Positions 1 through 8,114 of a DNA stretch of 23,995 nucleotides are shown in pieces. Below the pieces are notes generated by a model, which worked only from the letters and a program-made list of their open reading frames with translations, was not told the DNA's origin and searched no databases. The stretch comes from CAYQLT01 sp964418425. Its GTDB lineage: Bacteria; Bacillota; Limnochordia; Limnochordales; Geochordaceae. The stretch covers positions 1 to 23,995 of the forward strand of contig CAYQLT010000037.1 in NCBI GenBank assembly GCA_964418425.1, written 5' to 3'. The position numbers and the translations under genes are program-made. Each line of letters begins with the position of its first letter. The first letter of the stretch is position 1.

Positions 1-19
1 CAGAGCAGGGGGTCATGGT

Positions 20-829
20 GTGAGGCCACAGCCGGTCACGTCCACCCTTTACGGGAAGCTTCGCGTTCACGTGTTCGCTGGCGAGCAGGAGCTGGCGCAG
101 GCAGCGGCCGGGGTGGCCGCCCGGGTGCTGGCGGAGGCGGTCGCCGAGCGCGGCCGGGCCAACCTCATCCTGGCCACGGGCAACTCCCAGCGGCAGTTCC
201 TGGCCGCGCTGAGAGCGGCCCCCGAAGTGCCCTGGAGCCGCGTCCAGGTGTTCCACATGGACGAGTACCTGGGCCTCCCTCCCTCGCACCCGGCGGGCTT
301 TGCCCGTTACCTGCGGCGTCACCTGGTGGATGCCGTTCAACCCGGGGCCTTCCATCCCATCCGCGGGGACGTAGAGGACGTGCAGGCCGAGTGCCGCCGC
401 TACGAGCAGCTGCTCAGGGAAAACCCTGCCGACCTGTGCTGCCTGGGCATTGGCGAGAACGGGCACATCGCCTTCAACGAGCCCATGCAGGCGGACTTTC
501 AGGACCCTCGATGGGTCCGGCCCATCCGGTTGCACGAGGCAAGCCGGCGCCAGCAGGTGGGCGAGGGGCACTTCGCCAGGCTGGAGGATGTCCCTTACGA
601 GGCCATCACGCTCACGGTTCCGGCGCTTTTGGCAGCCCGACGGCTCATTGCGGTGGTTCCGGAAGCCCGAAAGGCGCAGGCGGTGCGGGCGGCGCTCCTC
701 GGGCCCGTCAGCCCGGCGTGCCCGGCTTCGGTGCTGCGCACCTGCGACCATGCGGAGCTCTACCTCGACCGCCAGTCGGCGGCCCTGCTGGAACCCCCGC
801 CGAAGCCCCGCACGGCTCCCGCCTGCTGA
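20..829 (+). CDS. nagB: Glucosamine-6-phosphate deaminase/isomerase (NagB family)
   Basis: This cytosolic enzyme is predicted to convert glucosamine-6-phosphate to fructose-6-phosphate plus ammonia, the step that commits amino sugars to glycolysis. The 269-residue product has the family landmarks: a phosphate-loop region near residues 53-56 (TGNS), HMDEY at 79-83 with the catalytic-type Asp81, and GIGENGHIAFNEP at 143-155 with His149 and Glu154. The Asp of the enterobacterial NDGH motif is Asn147 here; from memory this variation is common outside enterobacteria. The C-terminal part (KAQAV, GPVSPACPAS, LYLD) resembles the shorter NagB subclass that overlaps with 6-phosphogluconolactonase-like folds. 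The GTG start at 20 is chosen because a GGGGG purine run lies 7-8 nt upstream; the frame stays open to the window edge, so an earlier start cannot be excluded. It heads an operon with nagA and the TIM-barrel fusion. Confidence 0.88.
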   Translation: MRPQPVTSTLYGKLRVHVFAGEQELAQAAAGVAARVLAEAVAERGRANLILATGNSQRQFLAALRAAPEVPWSRVQVFHMDEYLGLPPSHPAGFARYLRRHLVDAVQPGAFHPIRGDVEDVQAECRRYEQLLRENPADLCCLGIGENGHIAFNEPMQADFQDPRWVRPIRLHEASRRQQVGEGHFARLEDVPYEAITLTVPALLAARRLIAVVPEARKAQAVRAALLGPVSPACPASVLRTCDHAELYLDRQSAALLEPPPKPRTAPAC

Positions 830-925
830 GGCCCTGAGGGCATCGGACGGCGGCCCGGCGCGGGTGCCGGATGGGAGCTCCGCCCGCGCGCGCGATGGCG
901 GCCCTGCGGGAGGAGGGGGAAGGCG

Positions 926-2113
926 GTGCGCCTTGTCGGACGCGTCGTAGGCCGTGAGGGACTGTGGAAACTGACCGTTCAGGCGGGGCGCATCCAGGCG
1001 TTGCGCCCTCTGGCTCCGACCCCGGCCGTCCGGGAGGAAGACGCCCCCTGGATGGCGCCCGCTTTCTTCGACCTGCAGGTGAACGGCTTCGGCGGCTACG
1101 ACTTCAACGGGCCCTCCCTCACCCCAGACCAGGTGGAGGGCGCCGTGCGGGCCGTGTGGCCCACCGGAACCGGTCTTCTCCTGGCGACCCTGATCAGCGC
1201 GCCCTTGGAGCGGCTGGCGGCAGCCGCCTCCACGCTCGCGCGGGTGATGGAGCGTGGGGACCCGGCCGTCGCCGCCAGCCTCGCCGGGATCCACCTGGAA
1301 GGGCCGTACATCTGCCCCGAAGACGGCCCCCGGGGGGCCCATCCCCGGGAGTACGTCCGCCCGCCCGACTGGGACGAGTTTCGGCAGCTGCAGGACGCCG
1401 CCGGCGGCCACATCCGCCTGGTGACGCTGGCCCCGGAGATGCCCGGCGCACTGCCGTTCATCGAGAAGGCGGTCGAAAGCGGCGTGGCCGTCGCTATCGG
1501 CCACACCGCCGCCTCCAGCAGCGAGATCGCTTCCGCCGTAGCGGCGGGCGCCACCCTCTCCACGCACCTGGGCAACGGTTGCCACGCCTGGATGCGGCGC
1601 CACCCCAACTGCATCTGGGATCAGCTCGCGGCCGACGAGCTCTGGGCGACTTTGATAGCCGACGGATGGCACCTGCCGCCCGCCGTGTTGAAGAGCTTCG
1701 TGCGGGCCAAAGGAGCCGGGCGCTGCATTCTCATCAGCGACGCGGTCTCCCTGGCGGGGATGCCTGCCGGCCGGTACCGCATCCTGGAGGCGGAGGTCCA
1801 GCTGACGGCGCAGGGCAAGGTGACGCTGGAAGGAACCGACTACCTGGCGGGCTCCGTGCTGCGCCTCAACGACGCGGTGGCCAACGTGCAGCGGTTTTGC
1901 GGGGTGAGCCTGGCGGAGGCGGTGGCCATGGTGACGTCCAACCCCGGGCAGGCCCTGGGGCTCACGCACCGGGCCGGCCACCTGCGGGTCGGGATGGAAG
2001 CGAACCTGACCGTCTTTCGGGTCGGCAAGGATGGGAGGCTGGAGATCGAGAAGACGGTCGTGCGGGGACAGGAGGTTTACCGCTCATCGTCCGCAGGATC
2101 CTCGGGGGGATGA
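926..2113 (+). CDS. nagA: N-acetylglucosamine-6-phosphate deacetylase (NagA family amidohydrolase)
   Basis: The product is predicted to remove the acetyl group from N-acetylglucosamine-6-phosphate, feeding the NagB product encoded upstream. The 395 residues match the family length. Visible landmarks are FDLQVNG at 48-54, HLEGPYI at 123-129 with metal ligand Glu125, IGHTAA with His193, THLGNGCHAW with His214, DGWHL with His249, and LISDAV with catalytic Asp272. The usual HLFNAM segment is HLGNGCH here, marking a divergent subclass whose exact N-acyl hexosamine-phosphate substrate is uncertain. The GTG start at 926 follows an AGGAGGGGGA Shine-Dalgarno sequence at 911-920. About 96 nt separate it from nagB, and the next gene starts 7 nt after its stop, so the three genes are probably co-transcribed. 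Confidence 0.88.
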   Translation: MRLVGRVVGREGLWKLTVQAGRIQALRPLAPTPAVREEDAPWMAPAFFDLQVNGFGGYDFNGPSLTPDQVEGAVRAVWPTGTGLLLATLISAPLERLAAAASTLARVMERGDPAVAASLAGIHLEGPYICPEDGPRGAHPREYVRPPDWDEFRQLQDAAGGHIRLVTLAPEMPGALPFIEKAVESGVAVAIGHTAASSSEIASAVAAGATLSTHLGNGCHAWMRRHPNCIWDQLAADELWATLIADGWHLPPAVLKSFVRAKGAGRCILISDAVSLAGMPAGRYRILEAEVQLTAQGKVTLEGTDYLAGSVLRLNDAVANVQRFCGVSLAEAVAMVTSNPGQALGLTHRAGHLRVGMEANLTVFRVGKDGRLEIEKTVVRGQEVYRSSSAGSSGG

Positions 2114-2119
2114 AGCGCG

Positions 2120-4162
2120 TTGGCCCTGGAGTCCAACCCGGTGACGGTGGTTCACTGGATGGTCTTTCCCGGCCCCGGGAGCACTCGCTCCGTGGCCCGC
2201 GGCGAGGCTCCGGCGTCGTACGTGCTGCGCACCGTGCAGCGGGTTCTCGATGACCCGTACTATGCCGGGGTCGAGCTCACCCGGATCAAGGACCGCGCCC
2301 TTCGCCGCCAGGTGGCCGAGCGGTGCGCCGCGTCGGGAAAACGGGTGTACTATGGAGCCCAGCCCGTTCAGCTGACCAACGAGGAGCGCTGGATTCCGCC
2401 GACGGACATCGCCAGCGCCAACGAGGTGGCCCGCCGCCAGGCGGTGGAGCGCCTGAAGCGGTGCGTGGACGAGGCCTACGAACTGGGCGCGGCCGGCCTC
2501 ACCCTGCTCAGCGGTCGCGACCCGGGGGAATCGGTCGGCAACCGGCTGCGGCAGGAGGCCACCGAAGCCCTCGTGCGCTCCCTGTCGGAGATCTGCCGCT
2601 ACGCCCGGGAGCAGGCGCAGGCGCTGGGCCGCGAGCCCCTCACGGTGGCCCTGGAGACCTTTGACCGACGCTCCGAGCCCGGGTTTCGCAACCAGCTCAT
2701 CGGGCCGGCCACCGAGGCGCTGGCCGTCGCCCGCATCGTGCGGGCCCACCTGGGCCACTGGAACTTCGGCCTGCTTTACGACCTGTCGCACATGCGCCTC
2801 ATCCAGGATGCGGACGGCCGAGAGGAGACGCCGGATGCGCTGCGCCTGCTGGCGCCGTTTCTGGTGCATGTTCACATCGGCAGCGCCGTGCTGGACCCGG
2901 CCGATCCGCTGTACGGGGACAGCCATCCCCGCCTCGACTACCCCGCAAGCGCCGTGCGAGAAGAGGAGCTGGCCGCCTTCGTGGCGGCGCTCGTGGACAT
3001 CGGCTACACGGGCCCGGTGGGCTTCGAGGTGGTACCCCGCCCCGGTGAGCTCTCCGACGCTGTCCTGGAAAGCACGCGGGCCCTCTACGAGGTGGCCCGC
3101 AACCGCACCGACGTGAACTACACGCCGGGGACCTTCTACTGGCACACCCGGCGATGGTTCGGTGAAGAGCTGTGGAACCTGCTGGCCGAGAACCGCGTGC
3201 GCCGCGGCGCCCGCATCGAAGAGGCCGCGCAGGCCCGGCGGCGCCCGGCCGCCTTCACCCCCGATGACGGCCGGCTGCTGGTGCTGGCGGCGGATCACCC
3301 GGCCCGTCGGGTTACGGCGGCGGGGGATGACCCGGTCGCCCTGGGAGACCGGCTTGAGTACCTCGGGCGCATTCTGCGGGTTCTGAGCAGCCCCATGGTG
3401 GACGGGGTGATGGGCACCCCCGACGTGGTCGACGAGCTTTTGCTGGTGGACTTCCTGCTGAAGGAACGGGGTCACGAGGGGCTTCTCGATGGGCGCCTGG
3501 TCATCGGTTCCATGAACCGCTCCGGGCTGGCGGGCGTGGAGTATGAGATGGAGGATCGCATCACCGCGTTCACACCCGAGTCCATCCGCGCCCGGGGGCT
3601 GGACGCCGGGAAGGTGCTCCTGCGCATAGACCCCGGGCCCCACTCCCGGTACTCCATTCAGACCATGTCCTACGTGGCGCAGGCGGTGAGCGCATGCCGT
3701 CGGCTGGGGCTTCCCGTCTTCGTGGAGGTCCTCCCGGTGGAGCGGGTGGAGGGGCGCTACCGGGTGGTCATGCAGGCCGACGAGATGATCCGGGCGGTGG
3801 GCGTGGCGGCGGGAGTCGGTGAGGGTTCGGAGCGCATATGGATCAAGATCCCGTACGTGCCCGACTTCCACAAGGTGGCCCGCGCCACCACGCTCCCCAT
3901 CCTCCTGCTGGGCGGGGAGGCCCGGGAAGATCCCATCGGCATGCTCGAGGACTTCGAGCGCGGCCTGGCCGAAGGGCCCAACGTGCGGGGTGCCATGGTG
4001 GGGCGCAACGTGCTTTTCCCCGGAAGGGATGACCCGAGGGCCGTCGCCGAAGCCGTCAGCCTGCTGATCCACCAGGGCGCCTCGGCCAACGAGGCCGTGC
4101 GCCACATCGCCCGCACACGCGGGCAGGCCACGGACGACCTGCTGCGGCGGCTTTTGGGCTGA
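2120..4162 (+). CDS. Fusion of xylose-isomerase-like TIM barrel and Cgl0159-type aldolase-like TIM barrel
   Basis: This 680-residue protein carries two (beta/alpha)8 domains. Residues about 8-330 look like the sugar isomerase/epimerase (xylose-isomerase-like, AP endonuclease 2) superfamily, with a plausible metal quartet: Glu179 (ALETF), Asp221 (LLYDLSH), His250 or His252 (VHVHIGS) and Glu303 (GFEVV). Residues about 384-655 match my memory of the Cgl0159 family found in actinobacterial inositol clusters and related to DeoC/IolJ-type aldolases: AADHPAR at 390-396, MGTPDVVDELLL, VIGSMNRSGLAG at 461-472, KVLLRIDP at 498-505, WIKIPYV with candidate Schiff-base Lys576, and LLLGGE at 595-600. A TTG start at 2120 is used; GGGGGGA at 2105-2110 lies 9 nt upstream, and an overlapping ATG at 2110 is out of frame. 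Position after nagBA suggests an amino-sugar or sugar-phosphate substrate, but the actual reaction is unknown. Confidence 0.8.
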   Translation: MALESNPVTVVHWMVFPGPGSTRSVARGEAPASYVLRTVQRVLDDPYYAGVELTRIKDRALRRQVAERCAASGKRVYYGAQPVQLTNEERWIPPTDIASANEVARRQAVERLKRCVDEAYELGAAGLTLLSGRDPGESVGNRLRQEATEALVRSLSEICRYAREQAQALGREPLTVALETFDRRSEPGFRNQLIGPATEALAVARIVRAHLGHWNFGLLYDLSHMRLIQDADGREETPDALRLLAPFLVHVHIGSAVLDPADPLYGDSHPRLDYPASAVREEELAAFVAALVDIGYTGPVGFEVVPRPGELSDAVLESTRALYEVARNRTDVNYTPGTFYWHTRRWFGEELWNLLAENRVRRGARIEEAAQARRRPAAFTPDDGRLLVLAADHPARRVTAAGDDPVALGDRLEYLGRILRVLSSPMVDGVMGTPDVVDELLLVDFLLKERGHEGLLDGRLVIGSMNRSGLAGVEYEMEDRITAFTPESIRARGLDAGKVLLRIDPGPHSRYSIQTMSYVAQAVSACRRLGLPVFVEVLPVERVEGRYRVVMQADEMIRAVGVAAGVGEGSERIWIKIPYVPDFHKVARATTLPILLLGGEAREDPIGMLEDFERGLAEGPNVRGAMVGRNVLFPGRDDPRAVAEAVSLLIHQGASANEAVRHIARTRGQATDDLLRRLLG

Positions 4163-4181
4163 TCCCGAAGCCAGGACCCGC

Positions 4182-4204
4182 CGCCGCTGACCCCGCAAGC
4201 GGCG
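4182..4204 (+). terminator. Hairpin after the sugar operon, possible terminator
   Basis: The inverted repeat CGCCGCT / AGCGGCG forms a perfect 7-bp GC-rich stem with a 9-nt loop, 20 nt after the stop of the TIM-barrel fusion gene. No T-run follows it, so intrinsic termination is uncertain. It does sit just before the promoter of the next operon. Confidence 0.35.
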
Positions 4205-4210
4205 CCGCTC

Positions 4211-4239
4211 TTGACCCGGCCGTATCTGGGGCTTAGCAT
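4211..4239 (+). promoter_or_regulatory. Sigma-A-like promoter for the HAAT transporter operon
   Basis: A TTGACC box at 4211-4216 (5 of 6 to TTGACA) lies 17 nt before TAGCAT at 4234-4239 (4 of 6 to TATAAT). Transcription would start near 4246, giving a leader of about 50 nt before the GTG at 4296. This separates the transporter operon from the upstream sugar operon. Confidence 0.5.
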
Positions 4240-4295
4240 GGCGGGTGTAACCGCTTCCTGGCCGACAGCTCCAATGGGAGACGGGGGGTGCCAGC

Positions 4296-5513
4296 GTGAG
4301 GATGCTCTTTGGTGTCCCGCTTGGACGTGTCGTCGCCACTGTGGGGCTGACTCTCGCTTGCGTGCTGGCTTTGGGAGCAACAGCTCTGGCGGTGGAGGCC
4401 GTGAAGATTGGGGCCGCCATCCCCATCACGGGTCGGTTTGCGTACGCCGGGCAGGGGTTTCTCGAAGGATTCACCGACGCCATCGACTACATCAACGCTC
4501 GTGGCGGCGTCGCGGGGCGTCGTTTCGAAGCCGTCATCGAGGACACGGGGTACGACCTGCAGAAGGGGGTCGCTGCGTTCAACCGCATACTGAGCCGGCC
4601 CGACGCGGGACAGATCCTGTTCATGTTCGGCGACTCCACCGGGCTGTCCAAGGCGGTGGCCCAGCAGGTCAACGAGGTGCACAGGATCCCCTACTCGGCG
4701 GCCACCATGGCCAACGAGCTCACCGATCCGCAGCGACACCCGTACATCTTCATCTTCGGCCCCAGTTACGACGGCCAGTTCCACGTCCTGCTCGACTACA
4801 TCCGCGGGCAGCACCGGGGGTCCGCGTCGCCGAAGATCGCCCTCGTGTACAGCGACACCGAATTCGGGCGAGACCCCATCCCGTACGTCAAGCGCCGTGC
4901 CGCCGAGCTGGGCTTTGAGATCGTGGCCGAGGAGGTGATCCCGGTCACGGCCGTCGACGTCACCGCTAACGTCCTCAAGATTCGACGGGCAGGAGCCGAG
5001 TACGTCCTCACCCAGGGGTACACCGCAGAGATACCGCCGCTGCTCATGAAGACCGGCCGCCAGTTCGGGTATGCCCCCCTGGTCTTGGGCGGGTTCTGGT
5101 CAGCGGACGTAAGCTTCATCCAGCGAGGAGGCGCAGCGGCGGACGGCTTTCTCGTCGTCAACTGGGTTCCCTACTGGACCGACGACAACGAGGGTATCCG
5201 GGCCATCAAGGCGTTCCTTCAGGGCCGCGGGAAGACGTACGACCAGCGCTCGACCTACTACGTGTGGTCGTGGCTGATAGCCCTGACGGTTTCCGAGGCC
5301 ATGAACCGCGCGGCGGCTGCCGGCGATCTGTCCCGGGATGGGGTGCGCAGGGCTTTGGAGCGGATGGCCGACTACAATGCGCTGGGTCTTGTGGCGAGCA
5401 CCGACTTCAGCCAGCACCAGCTCGCGCAGGCTCGCATCTATCGGGCCAACGCGGCGGCGGGACGCTTTGAACCTGTGAGCGACTGGATCAGCGCTATCGT
5501 TTCCCGCCGCTGA
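4296..5513 (+). CDS. HAAT-type ABC transporter substrate-binding protein
   Basis: This is an extracytoplasmic solute receptor of the branched-chain amino acid/organic acid (type I periplasmic binding fold, Peripla_BP_6) family. Residues 1-32 form a signal peptide with a long hydrophobic core (VGLTLACVLALGATALA); no lipobox Cys follows. The mature protein begins with VKIGAAIPITGRFAYAGQG, the usual first strand and ligand loop, followed by the DAIDYINARGGVAGR helix region and an EDTGYD segment. Its 405 residues are normal for the family. The GTG start at 4296 has a GGGGGGTG ribosome-binding site about 5 nt upstream. Two permeases and two ATPases follow in the same operon. The acyl-CoA ligase in that operon suggests a carboxylic acid ligand rather than an ordinary branched-chain amino acid; this is inference. 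Confidence 0.88.
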   Translation: MRMLFGVPLGRVVATVGLTLACVLALGATALAVEAVKIGAAIPITGRFAYAGQGFLEGFTDAIDYINARGGVAGRRFEAVIEDTGYDLQKGVAAFNRILSRPDAGQILFMFGDSTGLSKAVAQQVNEVHRIPYSAATMANELTDPQRHPYIFIFGPSYDGQFHVLLDYIRGQHRGSASPKIALVYSDTEFGRDPIPYVKRRAAELGFEIVAEEVIPVTAVDVTANVLKIRRAGAEYVLTQGYTAEIPPLLMKTGRQFGYAPLVLGGFWSADVSFIQRGGAAADGFLVVNWVPYWTDDNEGIRAIKAFLQGRGKTYDQRSTYYVWSWLIALTVSEAMNRAAAAGDLSRDGVRRALERMADYNALGLVASTDFSQHQLAQARIYRANAAAGRFEPVSDWISAIVSRR

Positions 5514-5556
5514 GCGCCAGGCGGCTGACCGGCACCGAGCGGGGTTTCGCCGTCCT

Positions 5557-6435
5557 GTGGAATTCGTTCTGTATCTGGTAGTGGCCGGGCTGTTCACCGG
5601 CATGGTCTACGCGCTGGTGGCCATCGGCTTCGTCTTGATTTACCGGGCCACCAGCGTGATCAACTTCGCGGTGGGCGAGTTCCTGCTGGTGGGAGCCTTC
5701 CTGACCCATACCCTCGCCCTGACCGGGCTGCCCCTGCTGGGTGCGCTGGCCCTGGCGCTGCCGGGAGCGTTTCTCTTGGGCGTGCTGGTCGACCGGGTCG
5801 CCATTCGACCCCTGCTGGGCCGCTCCGTGATCGCCACCATCATGGCGACCCTCGGCCTGTCCGCCGCGCTGAGGGGCGGCGCGCAAGTGGTCTGGGGCAG
5901 CTCAACCCGGGGCCTGGCCGGGGCCTTTCCGCCCTGGGTGGTGCAGTGGGGCCAGCTGGTGCTGACGCCCAACCAGGTCTGGGCGACCCTCCTCGTGACG
6001 GCCATGGCAGGAAGCCTCCTGGCTATGCTCCGGTTCAGCCGGTGGGGCCTCGTGGCCCGGGCCGTCTCCGAAAACCCGCCCGCCGCCCTGGCTCTCGGCA
6101 TCCGGGCGCGGACCGTGGTGGCGGCGGTTTGGGGAATCGCGGCGCTGGTGGCCACCGCCGGCGGGGTTCTGGTGGCGTCCGTGGCCGGAGTGGGCCCTCA
6201 CCTGGCGGCGGTGGGCCTGCGGGTCCTTCCGGTGGTGATCCTGGGAGGGCTCGACTCGGTCGCCGGGGCTGTGGTCGGCGGGCTGGCGGTGGGGTTGGTG
6301 GAGGCCTTCACCACCGGGTATGTGGAGGAATGGATCCCGGGGGCGCGCGAAGTGGTGCCCTACCTCATCGTGCTGGCCGTGGTGCTCCTGCGTCCCTATG
6401 GTCTGTTTGGAACCGAGGAGATCGAGCGCGTGTGA
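5557..6435 (+). CDS. livH: Branched-chain amino acid-type ABC transporter permease LivH
   Basis: This 292-residue integral membrane protein has the LivH signature: an N-terminal segment with GLFTGMVYALVAIGFVLIYR followed by SVINFAVGEF, the family's conserved re-entrant or coupling region. About eight hydrophobic segments follow, then GGLDSVAGAVVGGLAVGLVE and a final LLRPYGLFG typical of the family. With LivM it should form the membrane channel of the HAAT importer. The GTG start at 5557 is placed by alignment of the first transmembrane segment; only a weak GAGCGGGG purine stretch lies upstream. Its TGA overlaps the GTG start of livF by 4 nt, indicating translational coupling. Confidence 0.88.
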   Translation: MEFVLYLVVAGLFTGMVYALVAIGFVLIYRATSVINFAVGEFLLVGAFLTHTLALTGLPLLGALALALPGAFLLGVLVDRVAIRPLLGRSVIATIMATLGLSAALRGGAQVVWGSSTRGLAGAFPPWVVQWGQLVLTPNQVWATLLVTAMAGSLLAMLRFSRWGLVARAVSENPPAALALGIRARTVVAAVWGIAALVATAGGVLVASVAGVGPHLAAVGLRVLPVVILGGLDSVAGAVVGGLAVGLVEAFTTGYVEEWIPGAREVVPYLIVLAVVLLRPYGLFGTEEIERV

Positions 6436-7277
6436 GACTTCGGGTCAGCAACCTGCGGGTTACCTACCACGGGGTCAGTCTTGCGTTAGACGGGGTCTCC
6501 CTGGAGGTGAACCCCGGCCAGGTGGTGGCCATCCTGGGCCCCAACGGCGCGGGTAAAACCACGTTGGTGCGGGCGGTAGCGGGCCTTTTGCCCCTCTACG
6601 ACGGGCACGTGGTAGGAGGCAGCATCCGCTTTGGCGACCCGGCACAACCCCCGGGCAGCGCCGATGCGACAGAGCCGAGGCCGGCGGCTGAGGTACGAGC
6701 CCGGGGAGCTTCAAGGCCGAGCGGCCGGGGCGTGCCGCCCGGAGTGATCTCCCTTCTCGAGGGGCGGCCGGTCTTCCGATACCTGTCCGTGGTTGAGAAC
6801 CTCCGGGTGAGCGCCTACCGGGTGCCCCACCGGGAGTTCCAGGCGCGCCTCGAGCGGGTGTACCACTATTTCCCGCGGCTGCGGGACCGCCGCCACGAGC
6901 AGGCCGGATACCTGTCGGGGGGCGAGCAACAGATGCTCCTTCTGGCCATGGCCCTGGCGGCCGGGCCCCAGCTGCTGGTGGTGGACGAGCCGAGCCTGGG
7001 CCTGGCCCCCCTGGTGGTGCAGGAACTCTTCGACATCCTGCGCCGCCTCAACCAGGACGAGGGCATCTCCATGCTGCTGGTCGAGCAGAACGCGCAGATG
7101 GCGCTCTCCGTAGCCCACCACGCCTACGTGCTGGAGAACGGTCGGGTGGTGCTGGAGGGGAGCGCGCAGGAGGTTCGAGAGAACGAGGACGTGGCCGAAT
7201 TCTACCTGGGCATAGGGGGCCGGGCCGAGAACTTTCGGGACGCCCGGCGCTACCGCCGCCGGAAGCGGTGGCTGTGA
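6432..7277 (+). CDS. livF: HAAT ABC transporter ATP-binding protein LivF with an unusual internal insertion
   Basis: This 281-residue ATPase energises the HAAT importer. Walker A (GPNGAGKT) is at 36-43, the LSGGE signature at 161-165 and Walker B (LLVVDEP) at 181-187, followed by LLVEQNA. Typical LivF proteins are about 235-245 residues. The excess comes from a Pro/Ala/Arg-rich stretch at roughly 70-103, between the strand after Walker A and the LLEGR Q-loop equivalent at 108-112, plus a basic C-terminal tail ending in RRRKRWL. That tail resembles LivF homologues I recall from clusters with acyl-CoA ligases. The GTG start at 6432 overlaps the livH stop by 4 nt. The stop overlaps the livG ATG by 1 nt (TGATG). 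Confidence 0.85.
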   Translation: MRLRVSNLRVTYHGVSLALDGVSLEVNPGQVVAILGPNGAGKTTLVRAVAGLLPLYDGHVVGGSIRFGDPAQPPGSADATEPRPAAEVRARGASRPSGRGVPPGVISLLEGRPVFRYLSVVENLRVSAYRVPHREFQARLERVYHYFPRLRDRRHEQAGYLSGGEQQMLLLAMALAAGPQLLVVDEPSLGLAPLVVQELFDILRRLNQDEGISMLLVEQNAQMALSVAHHAYVLENGRVVLEGSAQEVRENEDVAEFYLGIGGRAENFRDARRYRRRKRWL

Positions 7278-8101
7278 TGGTCGTCCCGGCGAAGGATCGG
7301 ATGTGGGAAGCGGGCGAGGGGCACGAAGCGCCGCCCCGGCCTTTGTTGACGGTGCGGGGCCTCACCCTCCGTTTCAGGGGTCTTGTGGCGCTGGACGAGG
7401 TGGGCCTGGAGGTGCGGGAGCGCCAGATCCACGCCCTCATCGGGCCCAATGGCGCTGGCAAGACCAGCCTGCTCAACTGCATCGTCGGTGTCTACCGCCC
7501 GCAAAGCGGCTCCATCCGCTACCGGGGTCGGGAGCTCACCCGCATGAGCCCCGGTCAGGTCGCCCGGCTGGGCGTCGCGCGCACCTTTCAGAACCTGGAG
7601 CTTTTTCGGGGCCTCAGCGTCCTGGACAACGTGAAGCTGGGCGCCGACCTGCGCTTCGGGTACGCCGCCCCGGCGGGGATGCTGGGCCTGAGGCCAGCCC
7701 GGGCCCGTGAGCTGGCCATCCGCGAGCAGGCGGAACGCGCCCTGGACTACCTGGACCTCACCCCCTACCGTTCGGTTCCGGCCGGCTCCCTGCCCTATGG
7801 CATCCAGAAACGGGTGGAGCTGGCCCGGGCGCTGGCCTCGAGGCCGGAGCTGCTCCTGCTGGACGAGCCCATGGCGGGGCTCAACGTCGAGGAGAAAGAG
7901 GATCTCGCTCGCTACATCCTGGACGTGCGCGACGAACTGGGCGCCACCGTCCTGCTCGTGGAACACGACCTACGCGTCGTCATGGACCTCTCCGATCGGA
8001 TCACCGTGCTCAGTTACGGCCGAACCATCGCGGAGGGGACACCCGCAGACGTGGCGACGAACGCGGAGGTAAGACGGGCCTACACGGGGGTCAGCACGTG
8101 A
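7277..8101 (+). CDS. livG: HAAT ABC transporter ATP-binding protein LivG
   Basis: This is the second ATPase of the HAAT importer. From the ATG at 7277 it is 274 residues, with Walker A (GPNGAGKT) at 56-63, the RTFQN Q-loop with Gln105, the LivG-type degenerate signature SLPYGIQKRVELARAL at 171-186, Walker B (LLLLDEP) at 192-198 and the LLVEHD switch. The first 22 residues, rich in charged residues and Pro, are an extension before the usual TVRGLTLRF start. The ATG at 7277 is preferred over the in-frame GTGs at 7268 and 7274 because GGAAG at 7261-7265 is better spaced from it and the TGATG overlap with livF implies coupling. The ligase gene follows after 13 nt. Confidence 0.88.
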   Translation: MVVPAKDRMWEAGEGHEAPPRPLLTVRGLTLRFRGLVALDEVGLEVRERQIHALIGPNGAGKTSLLNCIVGVYRPQSGSIRYRGRELTRMSPGQVARLGVARTFQNLELFRGLSVLDNVKLGADLRFGYAAPAGMLGLRPARARELAIREQAERALDYLDLTPYRSVPAGSLPYGIQKRVELARALASRPELLLLDEPMAGLNVEEKEDLARYILDVRDELGATVLLVEHDLRVVMDLSDRITVLSYGRTIAEGTPADVATNAEVRRAYTGVST

Positions 8102-8114
8102 AGGTGGCCCTCTC

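Noticed and set aside
2084..4483. 799-codon open frame on the minus strand opposite the TIM-barrel fusion gene
   Set aside because: It is antisense to a protein with clear family motifs, its composition is His/Pro/Gly/Arg-rich without domains, and it crosses a promoter and the start of the binding-protein gene. Long antisense frames are expected at this GC content.
8095..8104. Other CACGTG hexamers in the window as additional parS sites
   Set aside because: Those examined (for example near 8095, 11653, 16842, 19555 and 22440) lack the flanking GTTN/NAAC arms and mostly lie inside genes.
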